From: Candidatus Aquiluna sp. XM-24bin5 | Lineage (GTDB): Bacteria; Actinomycetota; Actinomycetia; Actinomycetales; Microbacteriaceae | Reading direction: 5' to 3' | Assembly: GCA_003149555.1 (NCBI GenBank) | Contig: QCWE01000001.1 | Span: 336,546 to 400,545 of the forward strand | DNA length: 64,000 nucleotides | Part shown: positions 57,175 through 64,000 of the stretch, one piece after another | How the letters are laid out: every line of letters starts with the position of its first letter | Numbering within the stretch: position 1 is the first letter of the stretch | The notes under the pieces: generated by a model | The model's input: only the letters and a program-made list of their open reading frames with translations | Told to the model about the DNA's origin: nothing | The model's database searches: none | Made by a program: the position numbers and the translations under genes

Positions 57175-57948
57175 ATGAAATCATCTGAAAAGCTAGCGAA
57201 CTACGAAGCCAAGCAGCAGGTCGTAAGAAAGCGACAAGAACAGAACAAGAAGGACAATCGTCTTGCACTTATTGGCGGTGCGATCGCGGTAGCTCTTGCC
57301 CTAGGCGGCCAGCTGGCCTATTTCAGTTTCGGCCCCGGCGCAGCCGATGAGGAGGCCGTTGCCGTGGCTGGTGAAACCGATAACCAGGTCACTGATCAGC
57401 CAGCCGAGCAGGTTCAAGATCCAGACGTTCCTGGCGTTGAACTCTCTGAGTATCGAAAGTGGCAGGGCGCAATGTCCGTAGCTGGCGAGTCTGTGGCGTT
57501 TGAGCTAGATGGCGAAGCTGCCCCGCAAGCCGTTGCAAACTTCGTCAGCCTCACGCAGGAAGGCTACTTTGAGGGCATCACTTGCCACAGGCTCACAACA
57601 GCGGGCATCTTCGTCTTGCAGTGTGGGGATCCAAGCGGTGATGGAACTGGTGGGCCTGGATACAATTTCGGACCCATCGAGAACGCCCCCACCGATGATC
57701 TCTACCCAGAGGGCACCATTGCAATGGCAAGACGCGGTGGAGATGACTATTCGATGGGGTCACAATTCTTCATCGTTTATCAGGATTCCCAGATTCCCTC
57801 AGATAACGTGGGGGGTTACACCGTCTTCGGTTCAGTGACCGAGGGACTCGAGGCCATAAAGGCGATTGCCGAAGCTGGTGTGTCCGGTGGAGGCACCGAT
57901 GGGCCACCATCTGAGACAGTCACACTTGAAAATGTTTCGGTAGAGTAA
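57175..57948 (+). CDS. Membrane-anchored cyclophilin-type peptidyl-prolyl isomerase
   Basis: 257 residues. Cytosolic charged N-terminus (KRQEQNKKDNR), one membrane helix at about 30-51, an acidic Gln/Val/Pro-rich linker (about 55-90), then a cyclophilin domain outside the membrane. The catalytic region reads CHRLTTAGIFVLQCGDP, then GGPGYNFGPIEN, GTIAMARR and GSQFFIVYQDSQIP. Likely helps fold exported proteins, fitting the nearby secDF. The same gene lies by rel in M. tuberculosis (ppiB, Rv2582). ATG 57175 has GGAGAG five bases upstream; the open frame reaches back to 57112 without reason. Confidence 0.92.
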   Translation: MKSSEKLANYEAKQQVVRKRQEQNKKDNRLALIGGAIAVALALGGQLAYFSFGPGAADEEAVAVAGETDNQVTDQPAEQVQDPDVPGVELSEYRKWQGAMSVAGESVAFELDGEAAPQAVANFVSLTQEGYFEGITCHRLTTAGIFVLQCGDPSGDGTGGPGYNFGPIENAPTDDLYPEGTIAMARRGGDDYSMGSQFFIVYQDSQIPSDNVGGYTVFGSVTEGLEAIKAIAEAGVSGGGTDGPPSETVTLENVSVE

Positions 57949-57971
57949 AGCGTCGCAGGTCGGGAGAACAA

Positions 57972-59186
57972 TTGACAAGCAATGAGTTTGGTCGCGTAGA
58001 CGAAAAGAACAACGTCTACGTCATCGATGCTGGTAACGAGAGGCTCGTCGGGCAATATCCCGATGTCACAAGGGATGAGGCCATGGCCTTCTTTGTGAAA
58101 AAGTTTGACGACCTCGAGGCTCAGGTTCGCATTCTTGAGCAGCGCATCGCCTCCGGTATCACCGATGCCAAAAGCCTCAAGGCAACCCACGAAACACTTA
58201 CGAAGGACTGCGCGGAACCGAAAGCCGTCGGAAATCTGAAATCGTTGAGGGACCGCCTGAGCGCGCTCGCTCCAGCCATTGAGGCCGCTGCAGAGAAGGC
58301 CGCAGCGGCACGCGAAGAAGCCATTGCAAAGGCCATGCAGGAGAAGGAAGCCATTGCCGCCAGGGCCGAGGCAATCGTGTCAAACCTCGGCGGAATCAAC
58401 TGGAAGAAGTCAGCGGCTGAGATGACAGAGATGTTTGAGCGGTGGCAGGCGATTCAAAAAGAGGGACCAAAGATCCCAAAGGCACAAACTGACCCCATCT
58501 GGAAGCGCTTTTCACAGTCTCGGGCCAAGTTTGAGTCTGGACGCCGTGCTTATTTCGCAACGCTTGACAGTAAGTTCAAGGAGGCTAAGGCTGCAAAGTC
58601 CGAGCTTGTTTCTAAGGCTGAGGCGCTTGTTTCTAAAGGCGCAAAAGCGGCTTCGGACTACCGGGCACTGCAGGAACAGTGGAAGGCTGCGGGCAAGGCT
58701 GGAAAAGCCGAAGAGAGCCTTTGGAAGAGCTTCCGGGCTGCTGGAGATGCAATCTTTGCTGCCAAGAAGGAGCAGGACGCGGAGTTAGAAGTCGAGCACA
58801 AGGCCAATCTCGAGAAAAAGCTTGACCTCCTGAAGAAAGCTGAAGCTATCGACGTCGCAAACCTGGATCTTGCCAAGAAGGCGATCAGCGAAATACAGGC
58901 CGCTTGGTCAAAGATCGGACATGTTCCCAAGGACCAGGTGAAGTCTGTCGAATCGAGACTTCGTGCTGTTGAATCTAAGATCTCGGAAGCACAGAAAGAG
59001 GCTTGGCAGCGAAGCGACCCTGCGGCGAAAGCAAGGAGCAACTCTCTTGCCACTCAGCTCGAGGGTGTTATTGCTGTACTGGAGGCGGAGCTAAAGTCTG
59101 CTCCTGCCACCAAGAAGAAAGAGATCCAGGCACAAATCGACTCGCGCAAGGCTCTTCTCGAAGCTGCTCAGAACGCGGTCGATTAG
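57972..59186 (+). CDS. DUF349 domain protein
   Basis: 404 residues, lysine/alanine/glutamate-rich and nearly all helical. A short folded start (VDEKNNVYVIDAGNERLVGQYPDVTRDEAMAFF cut across two strands) precedes long coiled coils. DUF349 repeats are seen at W-AIQKEGP..DPIWKRFSQSRAKF near 155-180, LQEQWKAAGKAGKAEESLWKSF near 230, and IQAAWSKIGHVPKD near 310. Function in actinobacteria is unknown. Start TTG 57972 with GGGAG six bases before. It lies 23 bases after the cyclophilin gene and its end overlaps rel by four bases, tail to tail. Confidence 0.88.
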   Translation: MTSNEFGRVDEKNNVYVIDAGNERLVGQYPDVTRDEAMAFFVKKFDDLEAQVRILEQRIASGITDAKSLKATHETLTKDCAEPKAVGNLKSLRDRLSALAPAIEAAAEKAAAAREEAIAKAMQEKEAIAARAEAIVSNLGGINWKKSAAEMTEMFERWQAIQKEGPKIPKAQTDPIWKRFSQSRAKFESGRRAYFATLDSKFKEAKAAKSELVSKAEALVSKGAKAASDYRALQEQWKAAGKAGKAEESLWKSFRAAGDAIFAAKKEQDAELEVEHKANLEKKLDLLKKAEAIDVANLDLAKKAISEIQAAWSKIGHVPKDQVKSVESRLRAVESKISEAQKEAWQRSDPAAKARSNSLATQLEGVIAVLEAELKSAPATKKKEIQAQIDSRKALLEAAQNAVD

Positions 59187-61411
59187 GCGCTCTTTACCCG
59201 ATAAACGTCATAGACGTTGTCGATTCTTCGAACCTGATTCAATAGGTGATCGAGATGCGAGGGGTCTGCCATCTCAAAGACGAACTTTGAAATCGCCACC
59301 CTGTCCCGTCCCGTAGTGACCGATGCGCTCAAAATGTTGACATGGGACTCGGTTAGTACTCGCGTCACATCAGACAAAAGCCCTGATCGGTCAAGGGCCT
59401 CTACCTGAATTTGTACCATGAAGACACCACGTGCCTCATCGGCCCAGGAAACCTCAACGATCCGCTCTTGCACAAGGCTTTTGACGTTCTTGCAGTCGAC
59501 GCGGTGAACGGACACCCCTTCGCCTCGCGTGATAAATCCAGTTATGTCGTCTCCCGGCACAGGAGTGCAGCAACGTGCCATCTTGGTCATAACATCGGGG
59601 GAACCTTTGACCAAGACACCCTGATTATCGTTCCTAGGACCTCGCAAAGAACGCGGAACCTGCACCGGAATCTCTTCAGTGTCTGGGTCTGGGCTTATCC
59701 CCTGAAGCAGCTTTAGTCGCTCGATAACCGTCGAGGTCGACAGCTGCCCCTGGCCTATGGCACTCAACAGAGCGCCTGAATCGGCGAGCTTTTGCTCCTC
59801 TGCAACCTCATTAAGTAGGTCGTTGTTCATAAGCGACTGGACCGGCAGTGATGCTCTTCTCAGCGCCTTCGCGAGAAGCTCCCGACCCTCTTCGCTTGCA
59901 AGCTCTCTCCGCTCCTGAGTGAAGTGATGCTTTATCTTGGCTCTTGCTCTGGGTGAGGCAACGAAATTCAGCCAGTCCTTGCTCGGCCCCGCGGTCTCAG
60001 ACTTTGAGGTGAGCACCTCAATGACATCCCCTGCTTGCAATTTTGTTTCAAGGGGAACAAGCCGCCCATTTACTTTTGCACCAATGGTCTTATGTCCCAC
60101 TTCGGTGTGAACCGCGTATGCAAAGTCGACTGGAGTGGAACCTGCGCTGAGCCCAACCACCTTGCCCTTTGGCGTGAAGACATAGAGCTCTTTTGCGCCA
60201 ATTTCGAACCTGAGGTTATCTAGGAACTCCCCCGGATCTGCGGTTTCCTCTTGCCAGTCGCTGAGTTGCTTCAGCCATGCAAAGTCCACCTCTTTGTCTC
60301 CGGTCTTTCCCGATGACTGCTTGTACTTCCAGTGAGCTGCGACACCATACTCAGCTCTCTGATGCATCTCCTGAGTTCTTATCTGTATCTCTACGCTCCG
60401 GCCTTCGGGCCCCACTACGGTCGTGTGCAGCGACTGATACAGATTGAACTTTGGCATCGCGATGTAGTCCTTAAACCTGCCAGGCAGCGGAGACCACCTT
60501 GCGTGAATGGCACCCAGGGCCGCATAGCAGTCCCTAACGGTTGGGACAATGACCCTGATGCCGACCAGGTCGTAGATGTCATCGAACTCTCTGCCTCGGA
60601 GCACCATCTTTTGATAAATCGAGTAGTACTGCTTAGGCCGGCCGTCGATTCGCCCCTTTACCCTTGCGCCGCGAAGTTCTGCGTCGATCTCCTCGATTAC
60701 CTTGTCCGTGTAATCAGAGCGAGAGGGATTGCGCTGACCAACAAGCGAAACGATTTCCTCGTAGACCTTTGGATAAAGCACTGCAAAGCTGATGTCCTCA
60801 AGCTCCACCTTCATTGTTGAAATACCTAGGCGGTGAGCGAGGGGAGCATAGATTTCGAGCGTTTCTTGAGCTTTGCGTTTTGCAGACTCAGGGGAAACAA
60901 ACCCCCATGTTCTAGCGTTATGTAGCCTGTCTGCCAGTTTGATCACGAGTACTCGCACGTCCCTGCTCATGGCTACGACCATCTTTCGCATGGTCTCCGC
61001 CTGAGCGGTGTCACCAAACTTCATCTTGTCGAGCTTTGTCACACCATCTACAAGTAGAGCAACCTCTTCCCCGTATTCGCCCCTCAGTTGCTCAAGTGAG
61101 TAGTCGGTGTCCTCAACAGTGTCGTGAAGCAGAGCAGCTGCGATTGTCGCCGGTCCACTGCCGAGATCGGCAAGAATTCGCGCAACAGCTAGGGGGTGAG
61201 TTATGTAATCCTCTCCAGACTTACGCTTCTGTCCCTGGTGGTAGTGCTCAGCCGTTCTATATGCGCGCTCGACAATTTGGTAATCGGATCTCGGGTGGTT
61301 GACCCTAACCGTTCGAATAAGTTCGTTGAGCTCATTGGAGAGCAGGCCCGTTGAGCGGGTAAAAATTCTGGGCAGCCTGGAGCGAAGAGAGCTTGCGAGG
61401 CTATCTGACAT
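59183..61411 (-). CDS. rel: Bifunctional (p)ppGpp synthetase/hydrolase Rel
   Basis: Makes and breaks the stringent alarmones. 742 residues. HD hydrolase domain with H72 (ITHPLAVA) and H96-D97 (LLHDTVEDTD); synthetase domain with GRPKQYYSIYQKM and IYDLVGIRVIV, RFKDYIAMPKFNLYQSLHT; TGS domain (LYVFTPKGKVVGLSAGSTPVDFAY cut near 400-430); zinc/conserved-cysteine part MARCCTPVPGDDITGF near 625; ACT domain at the end. Both active sites look intact. ATG 61411 with AAGGAG, which is partly inside a hairpin. Confidence 0.97.
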   Translation of the reverse strand: MSDSLASSLRSRLPRIFTRSTGLLSNELNELIRTVRVNHPRSDYQIVERAYRTAEHYHQGQKRKSGEDYITHPLAVARILADLGSGPATIAAALLHDTVEDTDYSLEQLRGEYGEEVALLVDGVTKLDKMKFGDTAQAETMRKMVVAMSRDVRVLVIKLADRLHNARTWGFVSPESAKRKAQETLEIYAPLAHRLGISTMKVELEDISFAVLYPKVYEEIVSLVGQRNPSRSDYTDKVIEEIDAELRGARVKGRIDGRPKQYYSIYQKMVLRGREFDDIYDLVGIRVIVPTVRDCYAALGAIHARWSPLPGRFKDYIAMPKFNLYQSLHTTVVGPEGRSVEIQIRTQEMHQRAEYGVAAHWKYKQSSGKTGDKEVDFAWLKQLSDWQEETADPGEFLDNLRFEIGAKELYVFTPKGKVVGLSAGSTPVDFAYAVHTEVGHKTIGAKVNGRLVPLETKLQAGDVIEVLTSKSETAGPSKDWLNFVASPRARAKIKHHFTQERRELASEEGRELLAKALRRASLPVQSLMNNDLLNEVAEEQKLADSGALLSAIGQGQLSTSTVIERLKLLQGISPDPDTEEIPVQVPRSLRGPRNDNQGVLVKGSPDVMTKMARCCTPVPGDDITGFITRGEGVSVHRVDCKNVKSLVQERIVEVSWADEARGVFMVQIQVEALDRSGLLSDVTRVLTESHVNILSASVTTGRDRVAISKFVFEMADPSHLDHLLNQVRRIDNVYDVYRVKSA

Positions 61412-61412
61412 C

Positions 61413-61437
61413 TCTCACTCCTTACTAGGTAGTGAGA
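61413..61437 (-). promoter_or_regulatory. Hairpin over the rel ribosome-binding site
   Basis: Minus strand TCTCACT (61437-61431) pairs perfectly with AGTGAGA (61419-61413), loop of 11 bases. The SD AAGGAG (61423-61418) spans the loop and stem, and the ATG begins one base after it. It could limit rel translation. Confidence 0.45.
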
Positions 61438-61440
61438 ATT

Positions 61441-62415
61441 CTATTGGCGCCCGGCCAAAACCCTCTCGGAAGCTTCCTTGAGCTCCTTCTCGCCGGAGCG
61501 CAAGTGGGCATAAATCGGGGCTGCTAGGAAGATTGACGAGTAAGTTCCAACAATCGTTCCAACGAACAAAGCGAGCGCAATGTCCCTCAGGGTTCCAGCT
61601 CCCAGTATTAGCGATCCGATAAAGAGAATTGAGCCGACCGGCAATACAGCAACTACAGAAGTGTTTATAGACCTCACCAAGGTTTGATTGACCGCAAGGT
61701 TCACCATCTCGCCAAAGGTTCTGGTGTCGGAGAGCTCGATTTCAAGTGTGTTCTCCCTAACCTTGTCGAACACAACAACGGTGTCATAAAGCGAATACGC
61801 AAGAATCGTTAGGAAGCCAATTACCGCAGCAGGAGTGACTTCAAAGCCAACACCGGCGTAAACACCTGCCGTCAGCACCAAATCGTGTGCAAGCGCTAGC
61901 AGCGCAGCAACCGACATCTTCCAAGACCGGAAGTAGAACGCCATCAGCAAGGAGACGAGCAAGAGGAAGACCCCGAGCCCAATCAGTGCCTGCCGTGTTA
62001 CATCAGCACCCCAGTTTGGTCCTACGAAGCTGGAGGCAACCTCAGCAGGGTCAACACCAAAAGCTTCAGCTAGCGCGAGCCTAACCTCCTCAGACTCAAC
62101 GTCCTCAAGTTGTTCGGTCTGAACTCTTAGGTCGCTAAAGCCAACGGCCGCCACATTTACCTGAACCCCAGGAACTATCTCATTGACTGTCTCTGCGGCT
62201 AGCGCCTGAGGTAGTTCTTGAGAGTTATTGACACGGAACTCACTACCGCCGCGGAACTCAATGCCAAAGTTGAAACCTCCCCGAACAAAGGGAAGGGCAA
62301 CGGCAAGGATGACTGCCACGGCAGCAATCGCATACCAAAGATTCTTTTTTCCAACGAAGTCGAACGACCGCTCACCAGAGTAAAGCTGGTTTCCGAGTTT
62401 TCTGAATTTACTCAT
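61441..62415 (-). CDS. secF: Protein translocase subunit SecF
   Basis: Membrane partner of SecD that uses the proton gradient to pull exported proteins across. 324 residues with six helices: the first at about 27-44, then a periplasmic-type domain opened by NFGIEFRGGSEF, and five helices after about 145. The family block YSLYDTVVVFDKVRENT is near 228. I chose ATG 62415 (MSKFRKLGNQLYSGE), which overlaps the secD stop by 8 bases and follows GGAGG; the open frame reaches 49 codons further inside secD. Ends 29 bases before rel; apt, often found here, is missing. Confidence 0.95.
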   Translation of the reverse strand: MSKFRKLGNQLYSGERSFDFVGKKNLWYAIAAVAVILAVALPFVRGGFNFGIEFRGGSEFRVNNSQELPQALAAETVNEIVPGVQVNVAAVGFSDLRVQTEQLEDVESEEVRLALAEAFGVDPAEVASSFVGPNWGADVTRQALIGLGVFLLLVSLLMAFYFRSWKMSVAALLALAHDLVLTAGVYAGVGFEVTPAAVIGFLTILAYSLYDTVVVFDKVRENTLEIELSDTRTFGEMVNLAVNQTLVRSINTSVVAVLPVGSILFIGSLILGAGTLRDIALALFVGTIVGTYSSIFLAAPIYAHLRSGEKELKEASERVLAGRQ

Positions 62416-64000
62416 CGCCGTCCTCCAATGCCTGACGAGCCTTGCGTTCGGCGATGGTCTGCCTACGTTGTGCCTCTTTCGAAGACTTCTTGACCTTGTC
62501 GGCCGAAACTTCAGCTGCAACCCTGAACTCTCCCCGACCACGATAAGAAGCCTTTGCAGCACTTAGGTCGAATCCTGAGAAGCGGTGGCCCGAGGCAAAG
62601 AACTTGTTTCTCGCCAGCAGCTGAACTACCGGATGGGTAAAGAGCGTGACGATCAGAAGATCAATCAATGTCGTGAGCCCCAAAGTAAATGCGAAGCCAC
62701 GCACCGAGGAGGAGGTCAATAGGTAAAGCACAACGGCGGCCGTAAAGCTAACCGCGTCAGACACGAGGATCGTTCTGAATGCCCTCTTCCATCCGGCCTC
62801 AACCGCAATCTCGAGGCTTCTGCCGTCTCTAAGCTCGTCTCGGATACGTTCGAAGTAAACAATGAACGAGTCGGCGGTGATGCCAATCGCAACAATAAGA
62901 CCCGCTACACCAGCAAGTGAAAGCCTGTAACCCTGCCTCCAGGACAGGAATGCAATGAACAGATAGACAAGGAGCGCGGCAATTATGAGAGAGCCGAGAA
63001 CAACGCTGGCAAGCCCGCGGTATTGGAATGCCATGTAGATCATGACGAAGATCAGACCGATCAAACCTGCGATGAGGCCGGAACGGAGGGATTCGTCACC
63101 TAAGGTGGCTGAGATGTTCTCCTGCGACTGAACCTCAAAGCCAATTGGTAGCGCACCGTACTTCAGCTGATCAGCCAGTACCGTAGCGCTTTCTTGCGTG
63201 AAGCTGCCGGTTATCTGTGCTTGACCATTTGTAATCACGGCATTTGTTGACGGGGCAGTGATAACTAGACCATCTAGCGTAATTGCGAACTGATTCTGTG
63301 GGCTTGGGAGTCCGAATAGACGTGACGTTACAGCTCCAAATGAGTTAGTACCCTCGGCATCAAACTCAAGATTGACCGCCCAGGTGTTGGTTGAGGCTCC
63401 GGTTTGCGTTGTAATTGTGCCGGCGTATGCGTCCGAGATGTTTTCGCCCCTGACTTCAACCGGTCCAAGAACGTACTTGAACCTCAAAAAATCATCACAG
63501 GTGACCAAGGGCTTCTCTGGGTCGTCAACCTGACCCGGCGTTCTGAATTGGCTGGAGCAGTCAAATTGCTCAAACTCCGCGAGAACTCTCTCTGTTAACC
63601 AGGCAGTATCAGATGCATTCACGGGCTGGGTCGAAGGCTCGTCACTGAGCGATTCGAGGTCCACCGGCTCCGCATTCTCAGCAAGAGGAATTGAATCCGA
63701 GTAGGTAATTACCGGCCTGAATTCGAGTAGAGCGCTTGCCTTGATCAGCTGGAGTGTGTTCGCATCGGGCGTTCCGGGGATGGCGACGACAATGTTCTCA
63801 TTGCCTTGAATCGTTACCTGGGCTTCACCAACACCCGAACCATCAATTCTCTGGCGGATGATGGAAACAGCCTGGTTGAGCTGCTCTAGCGATGCCTGCT
63901 GTCCGTCTGCGATTGAAGGGGTAAGGATCAGCTGCGTGCCACCCTGGAGATCAAGCGCCAATTCCGGCGCCCAGCTGGCGCCGGGTTGAGCGGTTACTGT
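62408..64000 (-). CDS. secD: Protein translocase subunit SecD (5' end cut by window)
   Basis: Works with SecF at the Sec channel. 530 residues seen; the first 30 or so, with the first membrane helix, lie beyond base 64000. The frame is open to the edge and reads WAPELALDLQGGTQLIL, the D1 signature. A large extracellular P1 domain with an acidic, serine-rich insert (about 60-170 of the seen part) is followed by five helices starting near 290, including GVAGLIVAIGITADSFIVYFER. The tail is basic. The TTG at 63961 is an internal leucine, not the start. Confidence 0.93.
   Translation of the reverse strand, partial: TVTAQPGASWAPELALDLQGGTQLILTPSIADGQQASLEQLNQAVSIIRQRIDGSGVGEAQVTIQGNENIVVAIPGTPDANTLQLIKASALLEFRPVITYSDSIPLAENAEPVDLESLSDEPSTQPVNASDTAWLTERVLAEFEQFDCSSQFRTPGQVDDPEKPLVTCDDFLRFKYVLGPVEVRGENISDAYAGTITTQTGASTNTWAVNLEFDAEGTNSFGAVTSRLFGLPSPQNQFAITLDGLVITAPSTNAVITNGQAQITGSFTQESATVLADQLKYGALPIGFEVQSQENISATLGDESLRSGLIAGLIGLIFVMIYMAFQYRGLASVVLGSLIIAALLVYLFIAFLSWRQGYRLSLAGVAGLIVAIGITADSFIVYFERIRDELRDGRSLEIAVEAGWKRAFRTILVSDAVSFTAAVVLYLLTSSSVRGFAFTLGLTTLIDLLIVTLFTHPVVQLLARNKFFASGHRFSGFDLSAAKASYRGRGEFRVAAEVSADKVKKSSKEAQRRQTIAERKARQALEDGDE

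Noticed and set aside
58658..59053. 131-codon minus-strand frame in the DUF349 gene
   Set aside because: Ala/Ser/Phe-rich reverse image of a Lys/Glu/Ala coiled coil.
60332..60820. 162-codon plus-strand open frame
   Set aside because: Antisense to rel; no start signal.
63961..63961. secD start at TTG 63961
   Set aside because: The frame continues to the window edge with SecD-like residues (WAPELALDLQGG), so this is an internal leucine.
1..64000. Mobile elements, CRISPR arrays, phage or defence genes
   Set aside because: No transposase, integrase, direct-repeat array or atypical island was seen; all genes are core functions in conserved order.

Overview
The window is a stretch of core chromosome from a high-GC Gram-positive bacterium (Actinomycetota). 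I think it comes from a compact, moderate-GC member of the Microbacteriaceae such as the Rhodoluna/Aquiluna (Luna) group. That is inferred from gene order, very tight packing, the actinobacterial forms of PriA, PolA, PdtaR, Rel and the trp-associated membrane proteins, and many GTG/TTG starts. The species is not proven. Almost everything is on the minus strand, so transcription mostly runs from high to low coordinates. No mobile element, CRISPR array, phage gene or large repeat was seen, and no stretch longer than 300 bases lacks a gene.

Layout from low to high coordinates. (1) 1-13.5 kb: rapZ (cut by the window edge), uvrC, uvrA, uvrB, coaE, rpsA and polA for nucleotide excision repair, CoA, ribosomal protein S1 and DNA polymerase I. 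A divergent hotdog thioesterase and an ANTAR response regulator of the PdtaR type follow. (2) 13.5 kb: a plus-strand tRNA-Leu(CAA) facing pyk, with a two-way terminator between them. (3) 13.7-55.8 kb: 42 co-directional genes with no gap above 63 bases, from rpsD down to pyk. In transcription order they are rpsD, two small membrane proteins, alaS, ruvX, mltG, the shikimate genes aroE-C-K-B-Q, efp, nusB, the pyrimidine genes pyrR-B-C-(PH protein)-carA-carB-pyrF, gmk, rpoZ, coaBC, metK, priA, fmt, rsmB, rpe, hisE-G-F-I, trpE-(two membrane proteins)-trpC-B-A, lgt, gltB-gltD and pyk. (4) 55.9-64 kb: rarA diverging from a membrane-anchored cyclophilin plus a DUF349 protein, which converge on rel, then secF and secD (cut by the right edge).

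The genes form an amino-acid and nucleotide factory. The aro genes make chorismate that TrpE withdraws, GltBD supplies glutamate, and CarAB-PyrBC-PyrF make UMP. Gmk, RpoZ, NusB, EF-P, AlaS, RpsD and Rel link the block to transcription, translation and the stringent response. There are no trpD/F/G, pyrD/E or hisA/B/C/D/H genes here, so these pathways must be completed elsewhere.

The most interesting thing found is how starts and junctions are built. Ten starts sit exactly six bases downstream of a TANNNT -10 element, which predicts leaderless mRNAs (uvrA, uvrB, coaE, polA, pdtaR, lgt, trpB, rpe, aroQ, rarA). In five of these the TAG stop codon of the upstream gene is itself the first half of the -10 element, giving a fixed gap of nine bases. 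Most other junctions fall into three overlap classes (8, 4 or 1 bases). Other points are a PyrR-binding hairpin next to the pyrR ribosome-binding site, a polA/thioesterase promoter with a shared symmetric -10, a structured rpsD leader, a hairpin over the rel ribosome-binding site, and the absence of mihF and apt from their usual places.
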